Part shown: piece by piece, positions 7,849 through 14,749 of the stretch
Layout: each line of letters opens with the position of its first letter
How positions within the stretch are numbered: position 1 is the stretch's first letter
From: Bacillota bacterium
GTDB lineage: Bacteria > Bacillota > Clostridia > Christensenellales > Aristaeellaceae
Assembly: GCA_009787135.1 (NCBI GenBank)
Contig: WRGP01000246.1
Span: forward strand, 1 to 22,688
Reading direction: 5' to 3'
Length of the DNA stretch: 22,688 bases
Made by a program: the position numbers and the translations under genes
Notes under the pieces: generated by a model
What the model was told of the DNA's origin: nothing
Seen by the model: the letters and a program-made list of their open reading frames with translations, nothing else
The model's database searches: none

Positions 7849-10409
7849 GCAATTACCGATTTCCCCCTGAGCTCATCGCCCTGCCGCAATGGGTGTGCTG
7901 GAGGATGATGCCTGATCCTAAAGGAGGCAAAGACCGTAAGGTTCCCTATGACCCGGCCACCTCGCTGCGCGCGTCCTCCACCAACCCTAAGACATGGAGC
8001 ACGTTCGAGGCGGCGCTGTCAGCCTGTGAGGAGTATATCTACTCCGGCTTGGGCTTTGTATTCACCAGGGAGAGTGGCCTTGTCGGTATTGATATCGACC
8101 ATTGCCGCGATCCTTCCACGGGTTCCCTGAACGATACGGCGGCCGCCATCCTCGGGCGGCTTTCGGGCACGTATGCGGAGATTAGCCCGTCAGGTACGGG
8201 AGTCCATCTGTTCCTGTACGGGGAGATCCCCGGCAAAGGCAACAAGAATACGGGCAGCGGCGTGGAGATGTACGCCCATAGCCGGTACTTCACCATGACG
8301 GGCAACCCGCTCGAAAGCGCGCCCGCCGCTATCGCCCGCGACGACGCCGCCCTGAAATGGATATTCGAAACCTACATCAAACCACCAAGAATGGCAAGGC
8401 GGAAAAAGAACCGGGCCGCGCCGCCCGGATCGCTTTCTGACGACGATGTGCCGGACAAGGCGCGGAGCGCGAAGAACGGCGACGCCTTTGCCGCGCTCTG
8501 GGCCGGGCAATGGCAGGACAGCTATGCCAGCCAGTCCGAGGCGGACCTCTCGCTGTGCTGCTCTCTGGCCTTCTGGACGGGCAAGGACAAGGAACAGATG
8601 GACAGGCTCTTCCGGCAAAGCGGCCTGTATCGGCCCAAATGGGATACTGTCCATCATGCCGGCGGCGCGACGTACGGCGAGGAAACCCTGGCCCGCGCTA
8701 TGGATCTTGCGGAGGACGTTTACAGCCCAGATGCCGATAACACCATTTTTGAACGTGGCGGGCGGTATTACCGCGCCAAGGGCGATAACGTGTACCCGAT
8801 CACCAACTTTGTCTGCGTGCCTCATGAAATGATCGTGTCGGAGGATGAAACGCAGATGGCCGTTGATCTCGTGACCACGCATCATGAGACGTTTCGCCTG
8901 ACGTTCATGACCACTGACTTTGGCAACCTTCAGAAGTTCAAGAACGTCCTGAATAAGCGTACCATATCGCTGTCCTACACCGGGGGTGAGGGTGACCTTG
9001 AACTGCTCAAAGGCTATCTGGCAGGGCTTCCGTGGACAGTGAAACACGGCGTCAAGGCTTTGGGGATTCATCTATACGGCGGCTGCTGGGTATTCGTATC
9101 GCCGGACGGCGCCATGGGCAGTGGCGGAGACAATGTGCTGGAGGATGTAGTGCAGCTGGAGAAGCATCAGGGCATTGAGACGGGTATTCAGCGCCGCAAG
9201 GCTATTGACGCGGACGGGCTTATGGCCTTGGGTCCATCGCTGCTCCGATACAATGAATCGGCTAAGACAGTGGCGGTACTGGCGTGGTGCGCGGGCTGTT
9301 TTATCAAGGAGCACCTACGACAGGCTGGCATCAAATTTCCCCACCTATTCCTGATCGGCGAAGCGGGCAGCGGCAAGAGCAACACCCTGGAGCGTGTCAT
9401 TCTGCCCGTATTCTCCCGCACGAAGGTCATCGCGGCCACGCAGGTCACGGCGTTTACGCTCATGAAGGAAAGCGCCTCCAGTAACCTTATCCCTCAGGTC
9501 CTGGATGAATTCAAACCTTCCAAAATTGACCGGATCCGCCTCAATGCCCTGTATAACCATATGCGCGACACATATGACGGACACGCGGGCCTGCGCGGCC
9601 GGGCTGACCAGACCGCCGTGAGCTATGCGCTCCTCGCGCCGCTGATCATCGCGGGTGAGGAATCACCGGACGAGGCCGCCATCCGGGAGCGGAGCATGGA
9701 GCTCCTGTTCTCCAAGCGTGATCTAAAAGACTCCGCCTGCCGTGCCGCGTTCCAGCAGCTGACGCGGATGCCGGACGCGCTGGCGGCCTTTGGGCGCGGG
9801 CTCCTGGATACGGCGCTGGCAACGCCGGGCGCGGACGCAGTCACGTGGTACGACGAATCGTTATCGCTGTTCAGCAAGGAACTGCCGACACGGATCATTA
9901 ACAACCTCGCATGCTGCATGACGGGCCTGCGGTTGGCCGAAAAGCTATGCGTGTCCCTTGAGCTGGCCTGGAATGATGTGTTCTCGTTCGCGTTGAATGG
10001 CTGCGCGGTGTGTCTTCAATACGCGGCCCGTGAATACCTGCTGGACGGAGGGGAGACGAACAAAAGCGTGGTCGAACAGACTCTGGAAGTCATGGACCGC
10101 ATGGGGCTGGATGAGGAGGAATGCCGGATGCTGGAGAATGGTACACAGGCCGCGGTCCACTTCAAAGGCGTATATGATCGTTATACAAAATATCGCCGTG
10201 ATCATGCCATCGTAGGGGAATGCCTGACCTACGCACAGTTCATGAGGCAGCTCCGCAAGTCGGAGCTGTATGTAGATGAACGGCCGGTGCGGTTCAACAG
10301 CGAGGTTCACTGGGCGGTTATCCTGAACTATGCCACATTGAGGCAAAGATGTGATGTGACAGGGTTTTCCAGCGGCGGGATTAAGCCGCTGGGCTCTGGC
10401 ACAGTGTAA
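7845..10409 (+). CDS. primase-polymerase / superfamily 3-like helicase fusion
   Basis: 854 residues. The N-terminal 200 residues look like an archaeo-eukaryotic-type primase (bifunctional primase-polymerase): GIDIDHC with Asp83 and Asp85 for metal binding, SPSGTGVH at 114-121, then VEMYAHSRYFTMTG. A helical linker follows (FWTGKDKEQMDRLFRQSGL, about 245-265). The C-terminal half is a DUF927-like ATPase: Walker A GEAGSGKS with Lys511, Walker B VLDEF with Asp554-Glu555, and REKS-like arginines in IRERSMELLFSKRD. It would unwind the template and make primers for the phage polymerase. ATG 7845 was chosen because AGGAG ends 8 bases upstream and the ATG overlaps the previous stop; an earlier in-frame ATG at 7734 lies inside that gene. 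Its last codons already carry a variant (10350-10356) of the repeat described downstream. Confidence 0.9.
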   Translation: MSNYRFPPELIALPQWVCWRMMPDPKGGKDRKVPYDPATSLRASSTNPKTWSTFEAALSACEEYIYSGLGFVFTRESGLVGIDIDHCRDPSTGSLNDTAAAILGRLSGTYAEISPSGTGVHLFLYGEIPGKGNKNTGSGVEMYAHSRYFTMTGNPLESAPAAIARDDAALKWIFETYIKPPRMARRKKNRAAPPGSLSDDDVPDKARSAKNGDAFAALWAGQWQDSYASQSEADLSLCCSLAFWTGKDKEQMDRLFRQSGLYRPKWDTVHHAGGATYGEETLARAMDLAEDVYSPDADNTIFERGGRYYRAKGDNVYPITNFVCVPHEMIVSEDETQMAVDLVTTHHETFRLTFMTTDFGNLQKFKNVLNKRTISLSYTGGEGDLELLKGYLAGLPWTVKHGVKALGIHLYGGCWVFVSPDGAMGSGGDNVLEDVVQLEKHQGIETGIQRRKAIDADGLMALGPSLLRYNESAKTVAVLAWCAGCFIKEHLRQAGIKFPHLFLIGEAGSGKSNTLERVILPVFSRTKVIAATQVTAFTLMKESASSNLIPQVLDEFKPSKIDRIRLNALYNHMRDTYDGHAGLRGRADQTAVSYALLAPLIIAGEESPDEAAIRERSMELLFSKRDLKDSACRAAFQQLTRMPDALAAFGRGLLDTALATPGADAVTWYDESLSLFSKELPTRIINNLACCMTGLRLAEKLCVSLELAWNDVFSFALNGCAVCLQYAAREYLLDGGETNKSVVEQTLEVMDRMGLDEEECRMLENGTQAAVHFKGVYDRYTKYRRDHAIVGECLTYAQFMRQLRKSELYVDERPVRFNSEVHWAVILNYATLRQRCDVTGFSSGGIKPLGSGTV

Positions 10410-10632
10410 GGTTGTAATGAAATGAAGAGTAAAACCTTACAAAAACATTACAGCCCGGAAGCCTTGATTTTATTGGGGTTTTACCCGCTTTGTAATGTTG
10501 TGATGGAAAAATCCAAAATGTGTATATACGTACACGCGTGCGCGCGCACCTATGCATACGTGCACGCGCGCGGCTGTGGCGCCCTATATCGTTTGGGGGC
10601 ATTTTTACCTTACACATTACAAGAGGCCCGCC
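10405..10632. other. gene-free iteron-like region, candidate replication origin or operator
   Basis: Apart from the last five bases of the primase gene, no gene is supported here. It holds seven exact copies of TGTAAKG (K = G or T): plus strand at 10405-10411, 10413-10419, 10491-10497; minus strand at 10435-10441, 10446-10452, 10608-10614, 10615-10621. One-mismatch copies (TGTGATG) lie at 10499-10505 and, inside the primase gene, 10350-10356. They fall into four tandem pairs alternating plus, minus, plus, minus, making two nested inverted repeats. Alternating purine-pyrimidine DNA lies between the last two pairs. Such clusters of short repeats beside replication genes are typical of phage origins; an operator for the downstream operon is the alternative. 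Confidence 0.6.
10518..10572. repeat. alternating purine-pyrimidine tracts (Z-DNA or cruciform prone)
   Basis: Strict purine-pyrimidine alternation over 10518-10549 (32 bases) and, after a break at 10550, over 10551-10572 (22 bases). The first tract contains the self-complementary GTGCGCGCGCAC. Such DNA can form left-handed or cruciform structure under negative supercoiling and may be an easily unwound element within the repeat cluster. Confidence 0.7.
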
Positions 10633-10917
10633 ATGCTGGAGCGTGATATAACCGCCGCGATCCTGCGGCACCTTAAAACCGTGCCCCACTGTTTCGCCTG
10701 GAAAACCCACGGCGGACCTTACAGCACGGCTGGAATCCCGGACATTATCGCCTGCGTAGGCGGGAGGTTTGTCGCCTTTGAAGTCAAGACACAAAGCGGA
10801 AAGCTCACAAAGCTGCAAGAGGTCACCATACAGCGAATCAACGAAGCAAAGGGCAAAGCCTACAAAGTTCAAAGCGTCGAGGAAGTCAAGGAGATTTTTA
10901 AAAACCTTAACGTTTGA
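10633..10917 (+). CDS. VRR-NUC domain nuclease
   Basis: 94-residue single-domain nuclease of the VRR-NUC branch of the PD-(D/E)xK superfamily, which cuts branched or structured DNA. Visible active site: GIPDII with Asp37, FEVKT with Glu50 and Lys52, and a following KLQ segment. ATG 10633 was chosen because AGAGG lies 6 bases upstream; earlier in-frame ATGs run through the alternating purine-pyrimidine tract and give a junk-like N-terminus. In Gram-positive phages this gene usually stands beside the primase-helicase, as here, and probably resolves recombination or replication intermediates. Confidence 0.9.
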   Translation: MLERDITAAILRHLKTVPHCFAWKTHGGPYSTAGIPDIIACVGGRFVAFEVKTQSGKLTKLQEVTIQRINEAKGKAYKVQSVEEVKEIFKNLNV

Positions 10918-10933
10918 ACAGGAGGGTTCCCCT

Positions 10934-11389
10934 ATGATAGCTTGGGCATATTTGGATAAAAAAGCCGCCGCTGTGGATGCGCTTAAGGATTACGTGGCGA
11001 TGGAGTTCATCATCATCAATCATGAGGATGTGGAGAAAGAATTGCGAGAAAGCATGACCAGCGTCCGCTCCTCCAGCCCAGCAGGAATGCCTTACAACCC
11101 CGACCTCAAACGCGGCGAGGCGCGGATTGCAGCGCGGATTGACGAAATAGACATTCTCAAGGAACGCTATCGAAGCGCTGTGGAGTATATGGCATGGTTC
11201 AAGCCCGCGTGGGATGAGCTTAAAGAAGAGGAACAGATTGTGCTGTCAGAGTTTTATCTCCACAACGATAATAGTCAGGAGGATTCGGTTGGCCGCATCT
11301 GCAATCGCTTTAGGATCGAACGGTCTTCCGCTTACAACAAGAAAAACCGTGCGCTTGCCCGTCTGACAATCCTTCTTTACGGCAGATGA
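10934..11389 (+). CDS. sigma-70 region 4-like (ArpU/RinA/DUF1492-type) transcription regulator
   Basis: 151 residues. The C-terminal 55 residues (EEEQIVLSEFYL ... GRICNRFRIERSSAYNKKN) match the pattern of a sigma-70 region 4 helix-turn-helix, with a helix ahead of it (SAVEYMAWFKPAWDELK). Proteins of this kind in Gram-positive phages activate late genes. AGGAGGG stands 7 bases before the ATG; a longer in-frame start at 10769 overlaps the VRR-NUC gene and is rejected. It is the last gene before a promoter-like element and the packaging genes, the usual position of the late activator. The exact family is uncertain among ArpU, RinA and DUF1492 types. Confidence 0.75.
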   Translation: MIAWAYLDKKAAAVDALKDYVAMEFIIINHEDVEKELRESMTSVRSSSPAGMPYNPDLKRGEARIAARIDEIDILKERYRSAVEYMAWFKPAWDELKEEEQIVLSEFYLHNDNSQEDSVGRICNRFRIERSSAYNKKNRALARLTILLYGR

Positions 11390-11410
11390 GTAAAGTGAGT
11401 AAAATCGCGG

Positions 11411-11439
11411 ATGACTTTTGCTTTTAGCGGTGCTATACT
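11411..11439 (+). promoter_or_regulatory. candidate late promoter upstream of the packaging genes
   Basis: TATACT at 11434-11439 is preceded by TGC, giving an extended -10; ATGACT at 11411-11416 is a partial -35 with a 17-base spacer. It lies in the gap between the sigma-like regulator and the HNH gene, the expected start of late transcription. Confidence 0.5.
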
Positions 11440-11468
11440 GACATTGTTAAAAGATATATCACAGCGCG

Positions 11469-11498
11469 AAGCCTTCGGTTCAATCGAGCCGGGGGCTT
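11469..11498 (+). terminator. leader hairpin, weak terminator or attenuator
   Basis: AAGCCTTCGGTTC (11469-11481) pairs with GAGCCGGGGGCTT (11486-11498) through 13 base pairs, three of them G-U, around a 4-base loop, and is followed by TT then GC. The T run is short, so it may be a weak terminator ending regulator transcription or a structured leader of the HNH transcript. Confidence 0.45.
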
Positions 11499-11522
11499 TT
11501 GCATTGCCTTGGAGGAATCAAC

Positions 11523-11888
11523 ATGCCGCGTAAGCCCAAGAAGCCCTGTGCGTATCCAAACTGCCCTAGGCTAACAGAAAGCCGCTTCTGCGAGGAACAC
11601 GCCAAGCGGGACGCGTGGGAGTATGAACGCTACCGACGAGACCCTACCACCCACAAACGCTACGGCAGAGCATGGAAACGTATCCGTGACCGTTACATCG
11701 CGGCACACCCATTGTGCGAGCGGTGCGAGGCTGCCGGCCGGATCATATCCGCCGAGGAGGTGCACCACATCCTGCCGCTGTCCCAAGGCGGGACACATTC
11801 GGAGGATAACCTCATGGCGTTATGTGCGTCCTGCCATTCTGGGATTACTCTGGGTGACAACAACCGGCATCATAGAAAATCCTTTTGA
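11523..11888 (+). CDS. HNH endonuclease, packaging-associated
   Basis: 121 residues. The N-terminus has a Cys/His cluster (CAYPNCPRL ... FCEEH) that may bind zinc. The HNH core is CERCEAAGRI, then EVHHILPLSQGGTHSEDNL with the paired His at 81-82, the Asn in DNL, and CASCHSG closing the zinc-stabilised fold. GGAGG stands 7 bases before ATG 11523. In cos-type phages of Gram-positive bacteria an HNH protein beside the terminase genes works with the large terminase to cut cos (established for several HK97-like phages). The G-rich hairpin region directly downstream fits that role. Confidence 0.9.
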   Translation: MPRKPKKPCAYPNCPRLTESRFCEEHAKRDAWEYERYRRDPTTHKRYGRAWKRIRDRYIAAHPLCERCEAAGRIISAEEVHHILPLSQGGTHSEDNLMALCASCHSGITLGDNNRHHRKSF

Positions 11889-12099
11889 CGGGGGTAGGGG
11901 CGGCCTGAATCTCCGCAGCCTTCCCAGCCGTGCAACGGCGTGGGGTCACGCACGAAAAATCGCGCTTTCAAGTTGGGTATATAAAAACTTGATGGGAGGG
12001 TGGCGTCCGCGGCGAAGGATGGTACAAACCGGGGCAGCGTGGACCGGCGCGGACAGAAGAAAAAGTCCCCCTGAGATTATAGTTTCAAAGGCAATCCAA
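11889..12099. other. candidate cos / packaging-start region
   Basis: No gene supported. Directly after the HNH stop is a G-rich run (11890-11903), then two hairpins sharing two bases: GCCGT/ACGGC (11927-11939) and GCGTG/CACGC (11938-11951), then AT-rich DNA around 11980. Longer-range arms GTCCGCG (12005-12011) and CGCGGAC (12048-12054) also pair. Location between HNH and small terminase is where cos lies in related phages. The nick positions cannot be read from one sequence. Confidence 0.45.
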
Positions 12100-12141
12100 G
12101 CAGAATTTACTTGCAATTTAAGGCTTTTAGAGTGATGAATG
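12100..12141 (+). repeat. 42-bp direct repeat, copy 1 (leader of first cassette)
   Basis: Matches copy 2 at 12569-12610 at 34 of 42 positions with no gaps; the best block is TTTAGAGTGAT. It ends 32 bases before the first small gene. Confidence 0.75.
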
Positions 12142-12173
12142 CTACCTACCAAAGCGAAAGGCAGGTATTGTTT

Positions 12174-12494
12174 ATGTCTAATTACCCCACTGCATTCTTC
12201 ATCGCGAACCCATCTCTGTTCGAGGATTTGATGCGCCCACACCTTGCCGGCCGGCGAAAGCCCTATGTGGTAGAAAAGATGATTGAGCTTGCGAGGATCG
12301 ACTATGAAAACTTTATCACTGATCTTACCGTTGACCGATGGTTCATTGAAAAATATGCCGGGCTATGCAAGGTTGATAAAGCTGGTGTTTGGCATTGCAT
12401 TCTCGTTCGGCAACGCGGCAGAACGGATGGCGTGCTGGTGATGCCAGAGGGGCGGGACTATCCCAAGTGGGCGGCATATATATCCGGCGACTAA
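12174..12494 (+). CDS. small cargo protein, DUF6329-like
   Basis: 106 residues, soluble, with no catalytic motif I can name. It opens MSNYPTAFFIANPSLFEDL and ends in a compact stretch (VWHCILVRQRGRTDGVLVMP ... PKWAAYI) that resembles, from memory, the small DUF6329 family found in mobile elements of gut Firmicutes; this is not checked. Start 12174 was chosen for a weak CAGGT site 8 bases upstream; ATG 12135 would add 13 residues with no site. It is AT-rich relative to the terminase genes and is preceded by repeat copy 1. It interrupts the usual HNH - small terminase order, so it is probably cargo. Confidence 0.65.
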   Translation: MSNYPTAFFIANPSLFEDLMRPHLAGRRKPYVVEKMIELARIDYENFITDLTVDRWFIEKYAGLCKVDKAGVWHCILVRQRGRTDGVLVMPEGRDYPKWAAYISGD

Positions 12495-12568
12495 CGGGCA
12501 AGCAAGATAGACACGAGGGAGTAGCAAAACATACCATTATCGGGGCTCATCTTTGGTACATTTATATT

Positions 12569-12610
12569 GCGGAATTCTCTTGCTATTTAGGCCGTTTAGA
12601 GTGATTAATG
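12569..12610 (+). repeat. 42-bp direct repeat, copy 2 (leader of second cassette)
   Basis: 34/42 identical to copy 1 at 12100-12141, offset 469 bases. It ends 39 bases before the second small gene. Confidence 0.75.
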
Positions 12611-12649
12611 TACATGCAAAAAGCAAACAAAAACAGGAGGATGGAGAAG

Positions 12650-12817
12650 ATGGAAAAGACATTGGAACGGATCGCGCGGGAACAGCTTGGCCTTGAAACC
12701 CTTGAAACGCGGAACAACGACGACCTGGATTTTCACGATCATGGCATTTGGAGCCTCAAGGCAGCGCTGGAAGCGGCATACAAGGCAGGACAGGCGGCTG
12801 CAGAAACAAAGAGATGA
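12650..12817 (+). CDS. small protein, DUF6900-like
   Basis: 55 residues. The pattern LGLETLETRNNDDLDFHDHG followed by IWSLKAALEAAYKAG matches, from memory, the short DUF6900 proteins of Clostridia phages and conjugative elements; function unknown. AGGAGG at 12635-12640 is 9 bases before ATG 12650, so this start is preferred over ATG 12608 (no site). The protein is acidic in the middle and helical at the end (AALEAAYKAGQAAAE). A terminator hairpin follows 35 bases later, closing the two-gene cargo unit. Confidence 0.75.
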   Translation: MEKTLERIAREQLGLETLETRNNDDLDFHDHGIWSLKAALEAAYKAGQAAAETKR

Positions 12818-12851
12818 TTCCATAACGGTAAAACGCCGGAAACAAAAACAA

Positions 12852-12880
12852 ACGGGCTTCACAAGGCCCGTTTTATCTTT
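12852..12880 (+). terminator. intrinsic terminator after the cargo cassettes
   Basis: ACGGGCTT (12852-12859) and AAGGCCCGT (12863-12871) pair with one bulged C around a 3-base loop, followed by a T-rich tail TTTTATCTTT. It separates the two small genes from the small terminase, which has its own strong ribosome binding site downstream. Confidence 0.75.
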
Positions 12881-12962
12881 CTACGAAGCCAGCTTGAGCG
12901 CAGTCGACAAGCAGCCTTTAAATGCTGAAAGATGATATCAAGGGTGGTGGGAGGTGACGCAT

Positions 12963-13499
12963 ATGGCAAACGGACACGGCGGCGCAAGAATCGGCGCCGG
13001 CCAAAAGAAAAAGCCGCTGGCTGAAAAACTACAAAACGGGAATCCCGGCCACAGGCCGTTGGAAGCTATCACATTCGAGGCGGCCGACCTGCCGTCCGAA
13101 ACCATGCCGCCACCCAAAGAATACATGGTGGCGCGGCAAAAGGACGGCAAGGATACCGTGGCAGTGGATGTGTACGAAAACACATGGAAATGGCTGCAGG
13201 AGCGCGGCTGCTCGCACCTCATTCCCGCGCAGGTGCTGGAGCATTACGCCCAGACAGTCGCCCGATGGGTGCAGTGCGAGGAAGCCATCACTACTTTTGG
13301 CTTTCTTGGCAAACACCCCACAACAGGCGCGCCGATCCCATCGCCATTTGTCTCAATGAGCCAAGGCTTTATGAAGCAGGCCAACAACCTTTGGCTGATC
13401 ATTTTTCAGACGGTCAAGGAGAACTGCTCCACACCGTTTGATGGAACAAACCCGCAGGACGACGTAATGGAGCGGCTGCTTCGGACGAGGAGGGGCTGA
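12963..13499 (+). CDS. terminase small subunit, P27 family
   Basis: 178 residues. The Gly/Lys-rich start (GGARIGAGQKKKPLAEKLQN followed by GNPGHRPLE) is the signature of P27-type small terminases, which recognise the packaging site and load the large subunit. The rest is helical (WKWLQERG, VLEHYAQTVARWVQCEEAI). Start ATG 12963 has GGAGG 8 bases upstream (12950-12954); a GTG at 12954 in frame overlaps that site. The large subunit is about 4.5 kb downstream, with three genes in between. The stop is followed two bases later by the ATG of the methylase. Confidence 0.9.
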   Translation: MANGHGGARIGAGQKKKPLAEKLQNGNPGHRPLEAITFEAADLPSETMPPPKEYMVARQKDGKDTVAVDVYENTWKWLQERGCSHLIPAQVLEHYAQTVARWVQCEEAITTFGFLGKHPTTGAPIPSPFVSMSQGFMKQANNLWLIIFQTVKENCSTPFDGTNPQDDVMERLLRTRRG

Positions 13500-13501
13500 T
13501 T

Positions 13502-14749
13502 ATGGCAAAAGGCATGAACACGGCGGAGCGCTTTGAAAAAGTGGGTATCGGCAAGCTCGTCCCATACGCGCGCAACGCTCGAACACACAGCAAGGAGCAA
13601 ATTCTTCAGCTTCGCGCGTCCTTGCGTGAATTTGGATTCGTCAACCCAGTCATCGTGGATAAGGACTTGAACATCATTGCTGGGCATGGGCGCGTCATGG
13701 CTGCCAAAGAAGAAGGCATAGCCGAGGTACCCTGTGTGTTTGTGGAACATCTCACCGAAGCACAGAAGCGCGCCTACATCCTTGCGGATAACCGCCTCGC
13801 CATGAACGCGGGCTGGGACGCCGGGATGCTGTCGGTGGAATTGGCGGATTTACAGGGCGCTGATTTTGATATCTCGCTCCTTGGCTTTGACGATGCCGAG
13901 CTTAACAAACTACTGGGCGGCGCTGAGGACATCAAGGATGACGATTTCGACGTGGAGGAAGAGCTTCAAAAGCCCGTCATCACCAAGCCTGGCGACCTGT
14001 GGCTGCTGGGCAGGCATCGCCTGGTCTGCGGTGACAGCACGAAGGCCGAAACCTTCGCCCTGCTCATGGACGGAAAACATGCCAACCTTGTGGTGACAGA
14101 CCCTCCGTATAATGTGAATTACGAAGGTACGGCAGGAAAAATCAAGAATGACAACATGACGGGCGAGAAGTTTTATCAGTTCCTGCTGGACGCTTTTACC
14201 TTCACGGAAAAAGCGATGGCGTCCGATGCCAGTATCTATATTTTCCACGCCGACACCGAAGGGTTCAATTTCCGCAAGGCGTTTGCCAACGCGGGCTTCT
14301 ATCTCTCCGGTACTTGCATCTGGAAAAAGCAGTCGCTGGTACTGGGGCGCTCACCCTACCAGTGGCAGCACGAGCCGGTCCTCTTCGGCTGGAAGAAAAA
14401 AGGCAAGCACGCCTGGTATTCCGACCGCAAGCAGTCCACCATCTGGGAGTTTGACAAGCCTAAGAAAAACGGTGACCACCCGACCATGAAGCCGGTGCCG
14501 CTGATGGCGTACCCTATTCTCAACTCCAGCATGAGCGGTTGTATCGTGCTTGACCCCTTCGGCGGGTCCGGTTCCACCCTCATCGCCTGCGAGCAAACCG
14601 GCCGCATTTGCTATACCGCCGAACTGGATGAAAAGTTCTGCGACGTGATCGCTATGCGATACAGTAAGCAGGTCGGGAGTGCGGAAGGTGTGTCGCTGGT
14701 CCGAGACGGTGCAGCCATCCCCTACACGGAGGTGGCCGTCGATGGATAA
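13502..14749 (+). CDS. ParB-like domain fused to adenine-N6/cytosine-N4 DNA methyltransferase
   Basis: 415 residues. Residues 1-110 are a ParB/sulfiredoxin-type domain (NPVIVDKDLNIIAGHGR, GHGR at 61-64). The methylase follows: DPPY catalytic motif at 200-203, a variable middle (about 230-320) that would hold target recognition, and the S-adenosylmethionine pocket FGGSG from Phe353. DPPY before FGGSG is the beta-class order. It modifies exocyclic amino groups in DNA, probably protecting phage DNA from host restriction. The ParB part may aid DNA binding; such fusions are common in Gram-positive phages. Good GAGGAGG site before ATG 13502; the end overlaps the cytosine methylase by 8 bases, implying coupled translation. 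The recognition sequence cannot be predicted here. Confidence 0.9.
   Translation: MAKGMNTAERFEKVGIGKLVPYARNARTHSKEQILQLRASLREFGFVNPVIVDKDLNIIAGHGRVMAAKEEGIAEVPCVFVEHLTEAQKRAYILADNRLAMNAGWDAGMLSVELADLQGADFDISLLGFDDAELNKLLGGAEDIKDDDFDVEEELQKPVITKPGDLWLLGRHRLVCGDSTKAETFALLMDGKHANLVVTDPPYNVNYEGTAGKIKNDNMTGEKFYQFLLDAFTFTEKAMASDASIYIFHADTEGFNFRKAFANAGFYLSGTCIWKKQSLVLGRSPYQWQHEPVLFGWKKKGKHAWYSDRKQSTIWEFDKPKKNGDHPTMKPVPLMAYPILNSSMSGCIVLDPFGGSGSTLIACEQTGRICYTAELDEKFCDVIAMRYSKQVGSAEGVSLVRDGAAIPYTEVAVDG

Noticed and set aside
8190..9071. 293-codon minus-strand frame opposite the primase-helicase
   Set aside because: Shadow of the high-GC primase gene with no recognisable motif.
10405..10621. CRISPR array
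   Set aside because: The repeats are 7 bases, in both orientations and unevenly spaced; no spacer-repeat periodicity.
10422..10646. 74-codon plus frame across the repeat/alternating tract
   Set aside because: Weak ribosome binding site, the peptide simply translates the low-complexity tract, and it overlaps the VRR-NUC start.
11623..12135. 170-codon plus frame over HNH and the cos candidate
   Set aside because: Alternative frame of the HNH gene read through the non-coding region; Arg/Pro-rich with no motif. Its last codons only translate repeat copy 1.
12100..12610. Insertion sequence bounded by the 42-bp repeats
   Set aside because: No transposase, no terminal inverted repeats or target duplication; the repeats are direct and each sits before a gene start.
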